This document shows, piece by piece, positions 1-13,236 of a stretch of 64,000 nucleotides of DNA (position 1 is the first letter of the stretch; every line of letters starts with the position of its first letter). The stretch is from Luidia sarsii (Eukaryota > Echinodermata > Asteroidea > Paxillosida > Luidiidae). The translations under genes were made by a program, and so were the position numbers. Under the pieces are notes generated by a model. That model was not told the origin of the DNA. It worked only from the letters and a program-made list of their open reading frames with translations, and did not search any database. The DNA lies in NCBI GenBank assembly GCA_949987565.1, contig OX465105.1, forward strand, positions 620,001 to 684,000, written 5' to 3'.

Positions 1-3000
1 TCTCCTGCCATGTCATGTTTCAATAGCACAATGAACCTGACTGTGATACACGTCACTCTCCTGCCATGTCATGTTTCAATACCACAATGTGCCTGACTGT
101 GATACATGTCACTCTACTGCCATTTCATGTTTCAATACCACAATGTGCCTGACTGTGATACATGTCACTCTCCTGCCATATCATGTTTCAATACCGCAAT
201 GCACCTGACTATGATACACATCACTCTCCTGCAATGTCATGTTTCAATACCGCAATGCGTCTGACTGTGATACACGTCACTCTCCTGCCATGTCATGTTT
301 CAATACCGCAATGCGCCTGACTGTGATACACGTCACTCTCCTGCCATGTCATGTTTCAATACCGCAATGTGCCTGACTGGGATACACATCACTCTCCTGC
401 CATGTCATGTTTCAATACCGCAATGCGCCTTACTGTGATACACGTCACTCTCCTGCCATGTCATGTTTCAATACCACAATGAGCATGACTGTGATACACG
501 TCACTCTCCTGCCATGTCATGTTTCAATACCACAATGAGCATGACTGTGATACACGTCACTCTCCTGCCATGTCATGTTTCAATACCGCAATGTGCCTGA
601 CTGGGATACACATCACTCTCCTGCCATGTCATGTTTCAATACCGCAATGCGCCTTACTGTGATACACGTCACTCTCCTGCCATGTCATGTTTCAATACCA
701 CAATGAGCATGACTGTGATACACGTCACTCTCCTGCCATATCATGTTTCAATACCGCAATGTGCCTGACTGGGATACACGTCACTCTCCTGCCATGTCAT
801 GTTTCAATACCGCAATGTGCCTGACTGGGATACACGTCACTCTCCTGCCATGTCATGTTTCAATACCGCAATGTGCCTGACTGGGATACAAGTCACTCTC
901 CTGCCATGTCATATTTCAATACCGCAATGTGCCTGACTGGGATACACGTCACTCTCCTGCCATGTCATGTTTCAATACCGCAATGTGCCTGACTGTGATA
1001 CACATCACTCTCCTGCTATGTCATGTTTCAATACCGCAATGTGCCAGACTGTGACACACGTCACTCTCCTGCCATGTCATGTTTCAATACCGCAATGTGC
1101 CTGACTGTGATACACGCCACTCTCCTGCTATGTCATGTTTCAATACAGCAATGCGCCTGACTGTGATACACGTCACTCTCCTGCCATGTCATGTTTCAAT
1201 ACCGCAATGCGCCTGACTGGGATACACGTCACTCTCCTGCCATGTCATGTTTCAATACCGCAATGCACCTGACTGTGATACACGTCACTCTCCTGCCATG
1301 TCATGTTTCAATATCGCAATGCGCCTGACTGTGATACACATCACTCTCCTGCCATGTCATGTTTCAATACCGCAATGCACCTGACTGTGATACACGTCAC
1401 TCTCCTGCCATGTCATGTTTCAATACCGCAATGCGCCTGACTGTGATACACGTTACTCTCCTGCCATGTCATGTTTCAATACCGCAATGAGCCTGACTGG
1501 GATACACGTCACTCTCCTGCCATGTCATGTTTCAATACCACGATGAGCCTGACTGTGATACACGTCACTCTCTTGCCATGTCATGTTTCAATACCGCAAT
1601 GCGCCTGACTGTGATACACGTCTCTCTCCTGCAATGTCATGTTTCAATACCGCAATGCGCCTGACTGTGATACACGTCACTCTCCAGCCATGTCATGTTT
1701 CAATACCGCAATAAGCCTGACTGTGATACACGTCACTCTCCTGCCATGTCATGTTTCAATACCGCAATGCGCCTGACTGTGATACACGTCACTCTCCAGC
1801 CATGTCATGTTTCAATACCGCAATGTACCTGACTGTGATACACGTCACTCTCCTGCCATGTCATGTTTCAATACCGCAATGCGCCTGACTGTGATACACG
1901 TCACTCTCCAGCCATGTCATGTTTCAATACCGCAATGCGCCTGACTATGATACACGTCTCTCTCCTGCCATGTCATGTTTCAATACCGCAATGCACATGA
2001 CTGTGGTACACGTCACTCTCCTGCCATGTCATGTTTCAATACCGCAATGCACCTGACTGTGATACACGTCACTCTCCTGCCATGTCATGTTTCAATACCG
2101 CAATGTGCCTGACTGTGATACACGTCACTCTCCTGCCATGTCATGTTTCAATACCACAATGTGCCTGACTGTGATACATGTCACTCTACTGCCATTTCAT
2201 GTTTCAATACCACAATGTGCCTGACTGTGATACATGTCACTCTCCTGCCATATCATGTTTCAATACCGCAATGCACCTGACTATGATACACATCACTCTC
2301 CTGCAATGTCATGTTTCAATACCGCAATGCGTCTGACTGTGATACACGTCACTCTCCTGCCATGTCATGTTTCAATACCGCAATGCGCCTGACTGTGATA
2401 CACGTCACTCTCCTGCCATGTCATGTTTCAATACCACAATGAGCATGACTGTGATACACATCACTCTCCTGCCATGTCATGTTTCAATACCGCAATGCAC
2501 CTGACTGTGATACACGTCTATCTCCTGCCATGTCATGTTTCAATAGCACAATGAACCTGACTGTGATACACGTCACTCTCCTGCCATGTCATGTTTCAAT
2601 ACCACAATGTGCCTGACTGTGATACATGTCACTCTACTGCCATTTCATGTTTCAATACCACAATGTGCCTGACTGTGATACATGTCACTCTCCTGCCATA
2701 TCATGTTTCAATACCGCAATGCACCTGACTATGATACACATCACTCTCCTGCAATGTCATGTTTCAATACCGCAATGCGTCTGACTGTGATACACGTCAC
2801 TCTCCTGCCATGTCATGTTTCAATACCGCAATGCGCCTGACTGTGATACACGTCACTCTCCTGCCATGTCATGTTTCAATACCACAATGAGCATGACTGT
2901 GATACACATCACTCTCCTGCCATGTCATGTTTCAATACCGCAATGTGCCTGACTGGGATACACATCACTCTCCTGCCATGTCATGTTTTAATACCGCAAT

Positions 3001-6000
3001 GCGCCTTACTGTGATACACGTCACTCTCCTGCCATGTCATGTTTCAATACCACAATGAGCATGACTGTGATACACGTCACTCTCCTGCCATATCATGTTT
3101 CAATACCGCAATGTGCCTGACTGGGATACACGTCACTCTCCTGCCATGTCATGTTTCAATACCGCAATGTGCCTGACTGGGATACAAGTCACTCTCCTGC
3201 CATGTCATATTTCAATACCGCAATGTGCCTGACTGGGATACACGTCACTCTCCTGCCATGTCATGTTTCAATACCGCAATGTGCCTGACTGGGATACACG
3301 TCACTCTCCTGCCATGTCATGTTTCAATACCGCAATGTGCCTGACTGGGATACACGTCACTCTCCTGCCATGTCATGTTTCAATACCGCAATGTGCCTGA
3401 CTGGGATACACGTCACTCTCCTGCCATGTCATGTTTCAATACCGCAATGCGCATGACTGTGATACACGTCACTCTCCTGCCATGTCATGTTTCAATACCG
3501 CAATGCGCCTGACTGGGATACACGTCACTCTCCTGCCATGTCATGTTTCAATACCGCAATGCACCTGACTGTGATACACGTCACTCTCCTGCCATGTCAT
3601 GTTTCAATATCGCAATGCGCCTGACTGTGATACACATCACTCTCCTGCCATGTCATGTTTCAATACCGCAATGCACCTGACTGTGATACACGTCACTCTC
3701 CTGCCATGTCATGTTTCAATACCGCAATGCGCCTGACTGTGATACACGTTACTCTCCTGCCATGTCATGTTTCAATACCGCAATGAGCCTGACTGGGATA
3801 CACGTCACTCTCCTGCCATGTCATGTTTCAATACTACAATGAGCCTGACTGTGATACACGTCACTCTCTTGCCATGTCATGTTTCAATACCGCAATGCGC
3901 CTGACTGTGATACACGTCTCTCTCCTGCAATGTCATGTTTCAATACCGCAATGCGCCTGACTGGGATACACGTCACTCTCCTGCCATGTCATGTTTCAAT
4001 ACCGCAATGCACCTGACTGTGATACACGTCACTCTCCTGCCATGTCATGTTTCAATACCGCAATGCGCCTGACTGTGATACACGTTACTCTCCTGCCATG
4101 TCATGTTTCAATACCGCAATGAGCCTGACTGGGATACACGTCACTCTCCTGCCATGTCATGTTTCAATACTACAATGAGCCTGACTGTGATACACGTCAC
4201 TCTCTTGCCATGTCATGTTTCAATACCGCAATGCGCCTGACTGTGATACACGTCTCTCTCCTGCAATGTCATGTTTCAATACCGCAATGCGCCTGACTGT
4301 GATACACGTCACTCTCCAGCCATGTCATGTTTCAATACCGCAATAAGCCTGACTGTGATACACGTCACTCTCCTGCCATGTCATGTTTCAATACCGCAAT
4401 GCGCCTGACTGTGATACACGTCACTCTCCAGCCATGTCATGTTTCAATACCGCAATGTACCTGACTGTGATACACGTCACTCTCCTGCCATGTCATGTTT
4501 CAATACCGCAATGCGCCTGACTGTGATACACGTCACTCTCCAGCCATGTCATGTTTCAATACCGCAATGCGCCTGACTATGATACACGTCTCTCTCCTGC
4601 CATGTCATGTTTCAATACCGCAATGCACATGACTGTGATACACGTCACTCTCCTGCCATGTCATGTTTCAATACCGCAATGCACCTGACTGTGATACACG
4701 TCACTCTCCTGCCATGTCATGTTTCAATAGCACAATGAACCTGACTGTGATACACGTCACTCTCCTGCCATGTCATGTTTCAATACCACAATGTGCCTGA
4801 CTGTGATACATGTCACTCTACTGCCATTTCATGTTTCAATACCACAATGTGCCTGACTGTGATACATGTCACTCTCCTGCCATATCATGTTTCAATACCG
4901 CAATGCACCTGACTATGATACACATCACTCTCCTGCAATGTCATGTTTCAATACCGCAATGCGTCTGACTGTGATACACGTCACTCTCCTGCCATGTCAT
5001 GTTTCAATACCGCAATGCGCCTGACTGTGATACACGTCACTCTCCTGCCATGTCATGTTTCAATACCGCAATGTGCCTGACTGGGATACACATCACTCTC
5101 CTGCCATGTCATGTTTCAATACCGCAATGCGCCTTACTGTGATACACGTCACTCTCCTGCCATGTCATGTTTCAATACCACAATGAGCATGACTGTGATA
5201 CACGTCACTCTCCTGCCATGTCATGTTTCAATACCACAATGAGCATGACTGTGATACACGTCACTCTCCTGCCATGTCATGTTTCAATACCGCAATGTGC
5301 CTGACTGGGATACACATCACTCTCCTGCCATGTCATGTTTCAATACCGCAATGCGCCTTACTGTGATACACGTCACTCTCCTGCCATGTCATGTTTCAAT
5401 ACCACAATGAGCATGACTGTGATACACGTCACTCTCCTGCCATATCATGTTTCAATACCGCAATGTGCCTGACTGGGATACACGTCACTCTCCTGCCATG
5501 TCATGTTTCAATACCGCAATGTGCCTGACTGGGATACACGTCACTCTCCTGCCATGTCATGTTTCAATACCGCAATGTGCCTGACTGGGATACAAGTCAC
5601 TCTCCTGCCATGTCATATTTCAATACCGCAATGTGCCTGACTGGGATACACGTCACTCTCCTGCCATGTCATGTTTCAATACCGCAATGTGCCTGACTGT
5701 GATACACATCACTCTCCTGCTATGTCATGTTTCAATACCGCAATGTGCCAGACTGTGACACACGTCACTCTCCTGCCATGTCATGTTTCAATACCGCAAT
5801 GTGCCTGACTGTGATACACGCCACTCTCCTGCTATGTCATGTTTCAATACAGCAATGCGCCTGACTGTGATACACGTCACTCTCCTGCCATGTCATGTTT
5901 CAATACCGCAATGCGCCTGACTGGGATACACGTCACTCTCCTGCCATGTCATGTTTCAATACCGCAATGCACCTGACTGTGATACACGTCACTCTCCTGC

Positions 6001-9000
6001 CATGTCATGTTTCAATATCGCAATGCGCCTGACTGTGATACACATCACTCTCCTGCCATGTCATGTTTCAATACCGCAATGCACCTGACTGTGATACACG
6101 TCACTCTCCTGCCATGTCATGTTTCAATACCGCAATGCGCCTGACTGTGATACACGTTACTCTCCTGCCATGTCATGTTTCAATACCGCAATGAGCCTGA
6201 CTGGGATACACGTCACTCTCCTGCCATGTCATGTTTCAATACCACGATGAGCCTGACTGTGATACACGTCACTCTCTTGCCATGTCATGTTTCAATACCG
6301 CAATGCGCCTGACTGTGATACACGTCTCTCTCCTGCAATGTCATGTTTCAATACCGCAATGCGCCTGACTGTGATACACGTCACTCTCCAGCCATGTCAT
6401 GTTTCAATACCGCAATAAGCCTGACTGTGATACACGTCACTCTCCTGCCATGTCATGTTTCAATACCGCAATGCGCCTGACTGTGATACACGTCACTCTC
6501 CAGCCATGTCATGTTTCAATACCGCAATGTACCTGACTGTGATACACGTCACTCTCCTGCCATGTCATGTTTCAATACCGCAATGCGCCTGACTGTGATA
6601 CACGTCACTCTCCAGCCATGTCATGTTTCAATACCGCAATGCGCCTGACTATGATACACGTCTCTCTCCTGCCATGTCATGTTTCAATACCGCAATGCAC
6701 ATGACTGTGGTACACGTCACTCTCCTGCCATGTCATGTTTCAATACCGCAATGCACCTGACTGTGATACACGTCACTCTCCTGCCATGTCATGTTTCAAT
6801 ACCGCAATGTGCCTGACTGTGATACACGTCACTCTCCTGCCATGTCATGTTTCAATACCACAATGTGCCTGACTGTGATACATGTCACTCTACTGCCATT
6901 TCATGTTTCAATACCACAATGTGCCTGACTGTGATACATGTCACTCTCCTGCCATATCATGTTTCAATACCGCAATGCACCTGACTATGATACACATCAC
7001 TCTCCTGCAATGTCATGTTTCAATACCGCAATGCGTCTGACTGTGATACACGTCACTCTCCTGCCATGTCATGTTTCAATACCGCAATGCGCCTGACTGT
7101 GATACACGTCACTCTCCTGCCATGTCATGTTTCAATACCACAATGAGCATGACTGTGATACACATCACTCTCCTGCCATGTCATGTTTCAATACCGCAAT
7201 GCACCTGACTGTGATACACGTCTATCTCCTGCCATGTCATGTTTCAATAGCACAATGAACCTGACTGTGATACACGTCACTCTCCTGCCATGTCATGTTT
7301 CAATACCACAATGTGCCTGACTGTGATACATGTCACTCTACTGCCATTTCATGTTTCAATACCACAATGTGCCTGACTGTGATACATGTCACTCTCCTGC
7401 CATATCATGTTTCAATACCGCAATGCACCTGACTATGATACACATCACTCTCCTGCAATGTCATGTTTCAATACCGCAATGCGTCTGACTGTGATACACG
7501 TCACTCTCCTGCCATGTCATGTTTCAATACCGCAATGCGCCTGACTGTGATACACGTCACTCTCCTGCCATGTCATGTTTCAATACCACAATGAGCATGA
7601 CTGTGATACACATCACTCTCCTGCCATGTCATGTTTCAATACCGCAATGTGCCTGACTGGGATACACATCACTCTCCTGCCATGTCATGTTTTAATACCG
7701 CAATGCGCCTTACTGTGATACACGTCACTCTCCTGCCATGTCATGTTTCAATACCACAATGAGCATGACTGTGATACACGTCACTCTCCTGCCATATCAT
7801 GTTTCAATACCGCAATGTGCCTGACTGGGATACACGTCACTCTCCTGCCATGTCATGTTTCAATACCGCAATGTGCCTGACTGGGATACAAGTCACTCTC
7901 CTGCCATGTCATATTTCAATACCGCAATGTGCCTGACTGGGATACACGTCACTCTCCTGCCATGTCATGTTTCAATACCGCAATGTGCCTGACTGGGATA
8001 CACGTCACTCTCCTGCCATGTCATGTTTCAATACCGCAATGTGCCTGACTGGGATACAAGTCACTCTCCTGCCATGTCATATTTCAATACCGCAATGTGC
8101 CTGACTGGGATACACGTCACTCTCCTGCCATGTCATGTTTCAATACCGCAATGTGCCTGACTGTGATACACATCACTCTCCTGCTATGTCATGTTTCAAT
8201 ACCGCAATGTGCCAGACTGTGACACACGTCACTCTCCTGCCATGTCATGTTTCAATACCGCAATGTGCCTGACTGTGATACACGCCACTCTCCTGCTATG
8301 TCATGTTTCAATACAGCAATGCGCCTGACTGTGATACACGTCACTCTCCAGCCATGTTATGTTTCAATACCGCAATGCGCCTGACTGTGATACACGTCAC
8401 TCTCCCGCCATGTCATGTTTCAATACCGCAATGTGCCTGACAGTGATACACGTCCCTCTCCTGCCATGTCATGTTTCAATACCGCAATGCGCCTGACTGT
8501 GATACACGTTACTCTCCTGCCATGTCATGTTTCAATACCGCAATGAGCCTGACTGGGATACACGTCACTCTCCTGCCATGTCATGTTTCAATACTACAAT
8601 GAGCCTGACTGTGATACACGTCACTCTCTTGCCATGTCATGTTTCAATACCGCAATGCGCCTGACTGTGATACACGTCTCTCTCCTGCAATGTCATGTTT
8701 CAATACCGCAATGCGCCTGACTGGGATACACGTCACTCTCCTGCCATGTCATGTTTCAATACCGCAATGCACCTGACTGTGATACACGTCACTCTCCTGC
8801 CATGTCATGTTTCAATACCGCAATGCGCCTGACTGTGATACACGTTACTCTCCTGCCATGTCATGTTTCAATACCGCAATGAGCCTGACTGGGATACACG
8901 TCACTCTCCTGCCATGTCATGTTTCAATACTACAATGAGCCTGACTGTGATACACGTCACTCTCTTGCCATGTCATGTTTCAATACCGCAATGCGCCTGA

Positions 9001-12000
9001 CTGTGATACACGTCTCTCTCCTGCAATGTCATGTTTCAATACCGCAATGCGCCTGACTGTGATACACGTCACTCTCCAGCCATGTCATGTTTCAATACCG
9101 CAATAAGCCTGACTGTGATACACGTCACTCTCCTGCCATGTCATGTTTCAATACCGCAATGCGCCTGACTGTGATACACGTCACTCTCCAGCCATGTCAT
9201 GTTTCAATACCGCAATGTACCTGACTGTGATACACGTCACTCTCCTGCCATGTCATGTTTCAATACCGCAATGCGCCTGACTGTGATACACGTCACTCTC
9301 CAGCCATGTCATGTTTCAATACCGCAATGCGCCTGACTATGATACACGTCTCTCTCCTGCCATGTCATGTTTCAATACCGCAATGCACATGACTGTGATA
9401 CACGTCACTCTCCTGCCATGTCATGTTTCAATACCGCAATGCACCTGACTGTGATACACGTCACTCTCCTGCCATGTCATGTTTCAATAGCACAATGAAC
9501 CTGACTGTGATACACGTCACTCTCCTGCCATGTCATGTTTCAATACCACAATGTGCCTGACTGTGATACATGTCACTCTACTGCCATTTCATGTTTCAAT
9601 ACCACAATGTGCCTGACTGTGATACATGTCACTCTCCTGCCATATCATGTTTCAATACCGCAATGCACCTGACTATGATACACATCACTCTCCTGCAATG
9701 TCATGTTTCAATACCGCAATGCGTCTGACTGTGATACACGTCACTCTCCTGCCATGTCATGTTTCAATACCGCAATGCGCCTGACTGTGATACACGTCAC
9801 TCTCCTGCCATGTCATGTTTCAATACCGCAATGTGCCTGACTGGGATACACATCACTCTCCTGCCATGTCATGTTTCAATACCGCAATGCGCCTTACTGT
9901 GATACACGTCACTCTCCTGCCATGTCATGTTTCAATACCACAATGAGCATGACTGTGATACACGTCACTCTCCTGCCATGTCATGTTTCAATACCACAAT
10001 GAGCATGACTGTGATACACGTCACTCTCCTGCCATGTCATGTTTCAATACCGCAATGTGCCTGACTGGGATACACATCACTCTCCTGCCATGTCATGTTT
10101 CAATACCGCAATGCGCCTTACTGTGATACACGTCACTCTCCTGCCATGTCATGTTTCAATACCACAATGAGCATGACTGTGATACACGTCACTCTCCTGC
10201 CATATCATGTTTCAATACCGCAATGTGCCTGACTGGGATACACGTCACTCTCCTGCCATGTCATGTTTCAATACCGCAATGTGCCTGACTGGGATACACG
10301 TCACTCTCCTGCCATGTCATGTTTCAATACCGCAATGTGCCTGACTGGGATACAAGTCACTCTCCTGCCATGTCATATTTCAATACCGCAATGTGCCTGA
10401 CTGGGATACACGTCACTCTCCTGCCATGTCATGTTTCAATACCGCAATGTGCCTGACTGTGATACACATCACTCTCCTGCTATGTCATGTTTCAATACCG
10501 CAATGTGCCAGACTGTGACACACGTCACTCTCCTGCCATGTCATGTTTCAATACCGCAATGTGCCTGACTGTGATACACGCCACTCTCCTGCTATGTCAT
10601 GTTTCAATACAGCAATGCGCCTGACTGTGATACACGTCACTCTCCTGCCATGTCATGTTTCAATACCGCAATGCGCCTGACTGGGATACACGTCACTCTC
10701 CTGCCATGTCATGTTTCAATACCGCAATGCACCTGACTGTGATACACGTCACTCTCCTGCCATGTCATGTTTCAATATCGCAATGCGCCTGACTGTGATA
10801 CACATCACTCTCCTGCCATGTCATGTTTCAATACCGCAATGCACCTGACTGTGATACACGTCACTCTCCTGCCATGTCATGTTTCAATACCGCAATGCGC
10901 CTGACTGTGATACACGTTACTCTCCTGCCATGTCATGTTTCAATACCGCAATGAGCCTGACTGGGATACACGTCACTCTCCTGCCATGTCATGTTTCAAT
11001 ACCACGATGAGCCTGACTGTGATACACGTCACTCTCTTGCCATGTCATGTTTCAATACCGCAATGCGCCTGACTGTGATACACGTCTCTCTCCTGCAATG
11101 TCATGTTTCAATACCGCAATGCGCCTGACTGTGATACACGTCACTCTCCAGCCATGTCATGTTTCAATACCGCAATAAGCCTGACTGTGATACACGTCAC
11201 TCTCCTGCCATGTCATGTTTCAATACCGCAATGCGCCTGACTGTGATACACGTCACTCTCCAGCCATGTCATGTTTCAATACCGCAATGTACCTGACTGT
11301 GATACACGTCACTCTCCTGCCATGTCATGTTTCAATACCGCAATGCGCCTGACTGTGATACACGTCACTCTCCAGCCATGTCATGTTTCAATACCGCAAT
11401 GCGCCTGACTATGATACACGTCTCTCTCCTGCCATGTCATGTTTCAATACCGCAATGCACATGACTGTGGTACACGTCACTCTCCTGCCATGTCATGTTT
11501 CAATACCGCAATGCACCTGACTGTGATACACGTCACTCTCCTGCCATGTCATGTTTCAATACCGCAATGTGCCTGACTGTGATACACGTCACTCTCCTGC
11601 CATGTCATGTTTCAATACCACAATGTGCCTGACTGTGATACATGTCACTCTACTGCCATTTCATGTTTCAATACCACAATGTGCCTGACTGTGATACATG
11701 TCACTCTCCTGCCATATCATGTTTCAATACCGCAATGCACCTGACTATGATACACATCACTCTCCTGCAATGTCATGTTTCAATACCGCAATGCGTCTGA
11801 CTGTGATACACGTCACTCTCCTGCCATGTCATGTTTCAATACCGCAATGCGCCTGACTGTGATACACGTCACTCTCCTGCCATGTCATGTTTCAATACCA
11901 CAATGAGCATGACTGTGATACACATCACTCTCCTGCCATGTCATGTTTCAATACCGCAATGCACCTGACTGTGATACACGTCTATCTCCTGCCATGTCAT

Positions 12001-13236
12001 GTTTCAATAGCACAATGAACCTGACTGTGATACACGTCACTCTCCTGCCATGTCATGTTTCAATACCACAATGTGCCTGACTGTGATACATGTCACTCTA
12101 CTGCCATTTCATGTTTCAATACCACAATGTGCCTGACTGTGATACATGTCACTCTCCTGCCATATCATGTTTCAATACCGCAATGCACCTGACTATGATA
12201 CACATCACTCTCCTGCAATGTCATGTTTCAATACCGCAATGCGTCTGACTGTGATACACGTCACTCTCCTGCCATGTCATGTTTCAATACCGCAATGCGC
12301 CTGACTGTGATACACGTCACTCTCCTGCCATGTCATGTTTCAATACCACAATGAGCATGACTGTGATACACATCACTCTCCTGCCATGTCATGTTTCAAT
12401 ACCGCAATGTGCCTGACTGGGATACACATCACTCTCCTGCCATGTCATGTTTTAATACCGCAATGCGCCTTACTGTGATACACGTCACTCTCCTGCCATG
12501 TCATGTTTCAATACCACAATGAGCATGACTGTGATACACGTCACTCTCCTGCCATATCATGTTTCAATACCGCAATGTGCCTGACTGGGATACACGTCAC
12601 TCTCCTGCCATGTCATGTTTCAATACCGCAATGTGCCTGACTGGGATACAAGTCACTCTCCTGCCATGTCATATTTCAATACCGCAATGTGCCTGACTGG
12701 GATACACGTCACTCTCCTGCCATGTCATGTTTCAATACCGCAATGTGCCTGACTGGGATACACGTCACTCTCCTGCCATGTCATGTTTCAATACCGCAAT
12801 GTGCCTGACTGGGATACAAGTCACTCTCCTGCCATGTCATATTTCAATACCGCAATGTGCCTGACTGGGATACACGTCACTCTCCTGCCATGTCATGTTT
12901 CAATACCGCAATGTGCCTGACTGTGATACACATCACTCTCCTGCTATGTCATGTTTCAATACCGCAATGTGCCAGACTGTGACACACGTCACTCTCCTGC
13001 CATGTCATGTTTCAATACCGCAATGTGCCTGACTGTGATACACGCCACTCTCCTGCTATGTCATGTTTCAATACAGCAATGCGCCTGACTGTGATACACG
13101 TCACTCTCCAGCCATGTTATGTTTCAATACCGCAATGCGCCTGACTGTGATACACGTCACTCTCCCGCCATGTCATGTTTCAATACCGCAATGTGCCTGA
13201 CAGTGATACACGTCCCTCTCCTGCCATGTCATGTTT
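1..13236. repeat. Block A: 84-85-monomer higher-order repeat, 2.6 copies
   Basis: The rare variant with CAATAGCACA followed by ATGAACC marks the period. It occurs at 21, 2,541, 4,725, 7,245, 9,485 and 12,005, so the spacings are 45, 39, 45, 40 and 45 monomers. Each HOR copy is two related halves of about 2.5 and 2.2 kb, giving units of 4,704 bp (84 monomers) and 4,760 bp (85 monomers). Accompanying markers recur in the same order: CTACTGCCATTTC, CTGACTATG, GATACAAGTC with CATATTTC, GCCAGACTGTGACAC and ATACTACAATGAG. Copy 2 (about 4,705-9,464) and copy 3 (about 9,465 onward) stay nearly identical at an offset of 4,760 until about 13,236, where the match stops. The left end of the block lies outside the window. 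Confidence 0.9.
3350..3720. other. Patch in block A where copies 1 and 2 differ by replacement
   Basis: Copies 1 and 2 of the block A HOR agree at an offset of 4,704 up to about 3,350 (8,054 in copy 2). They then carry unrelated sets of monomer variants and agree again from about 3,720 (8,480) at an offset of 4,760. The patch is about seven monomers in copy 1 and eight in copy 2. The copy 1 patch resembles the series near 1,200-1,440 of its own first half. The copy 2 patch carries the GCCAGACTGTGACAC, CCAGCCATGTTATG and CTGACAGTG monomers also used at the start of block B. Replacement by gene conversion or a double unequal exchange would give this pattern. The edges are approximate. Confidence 0.6.
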
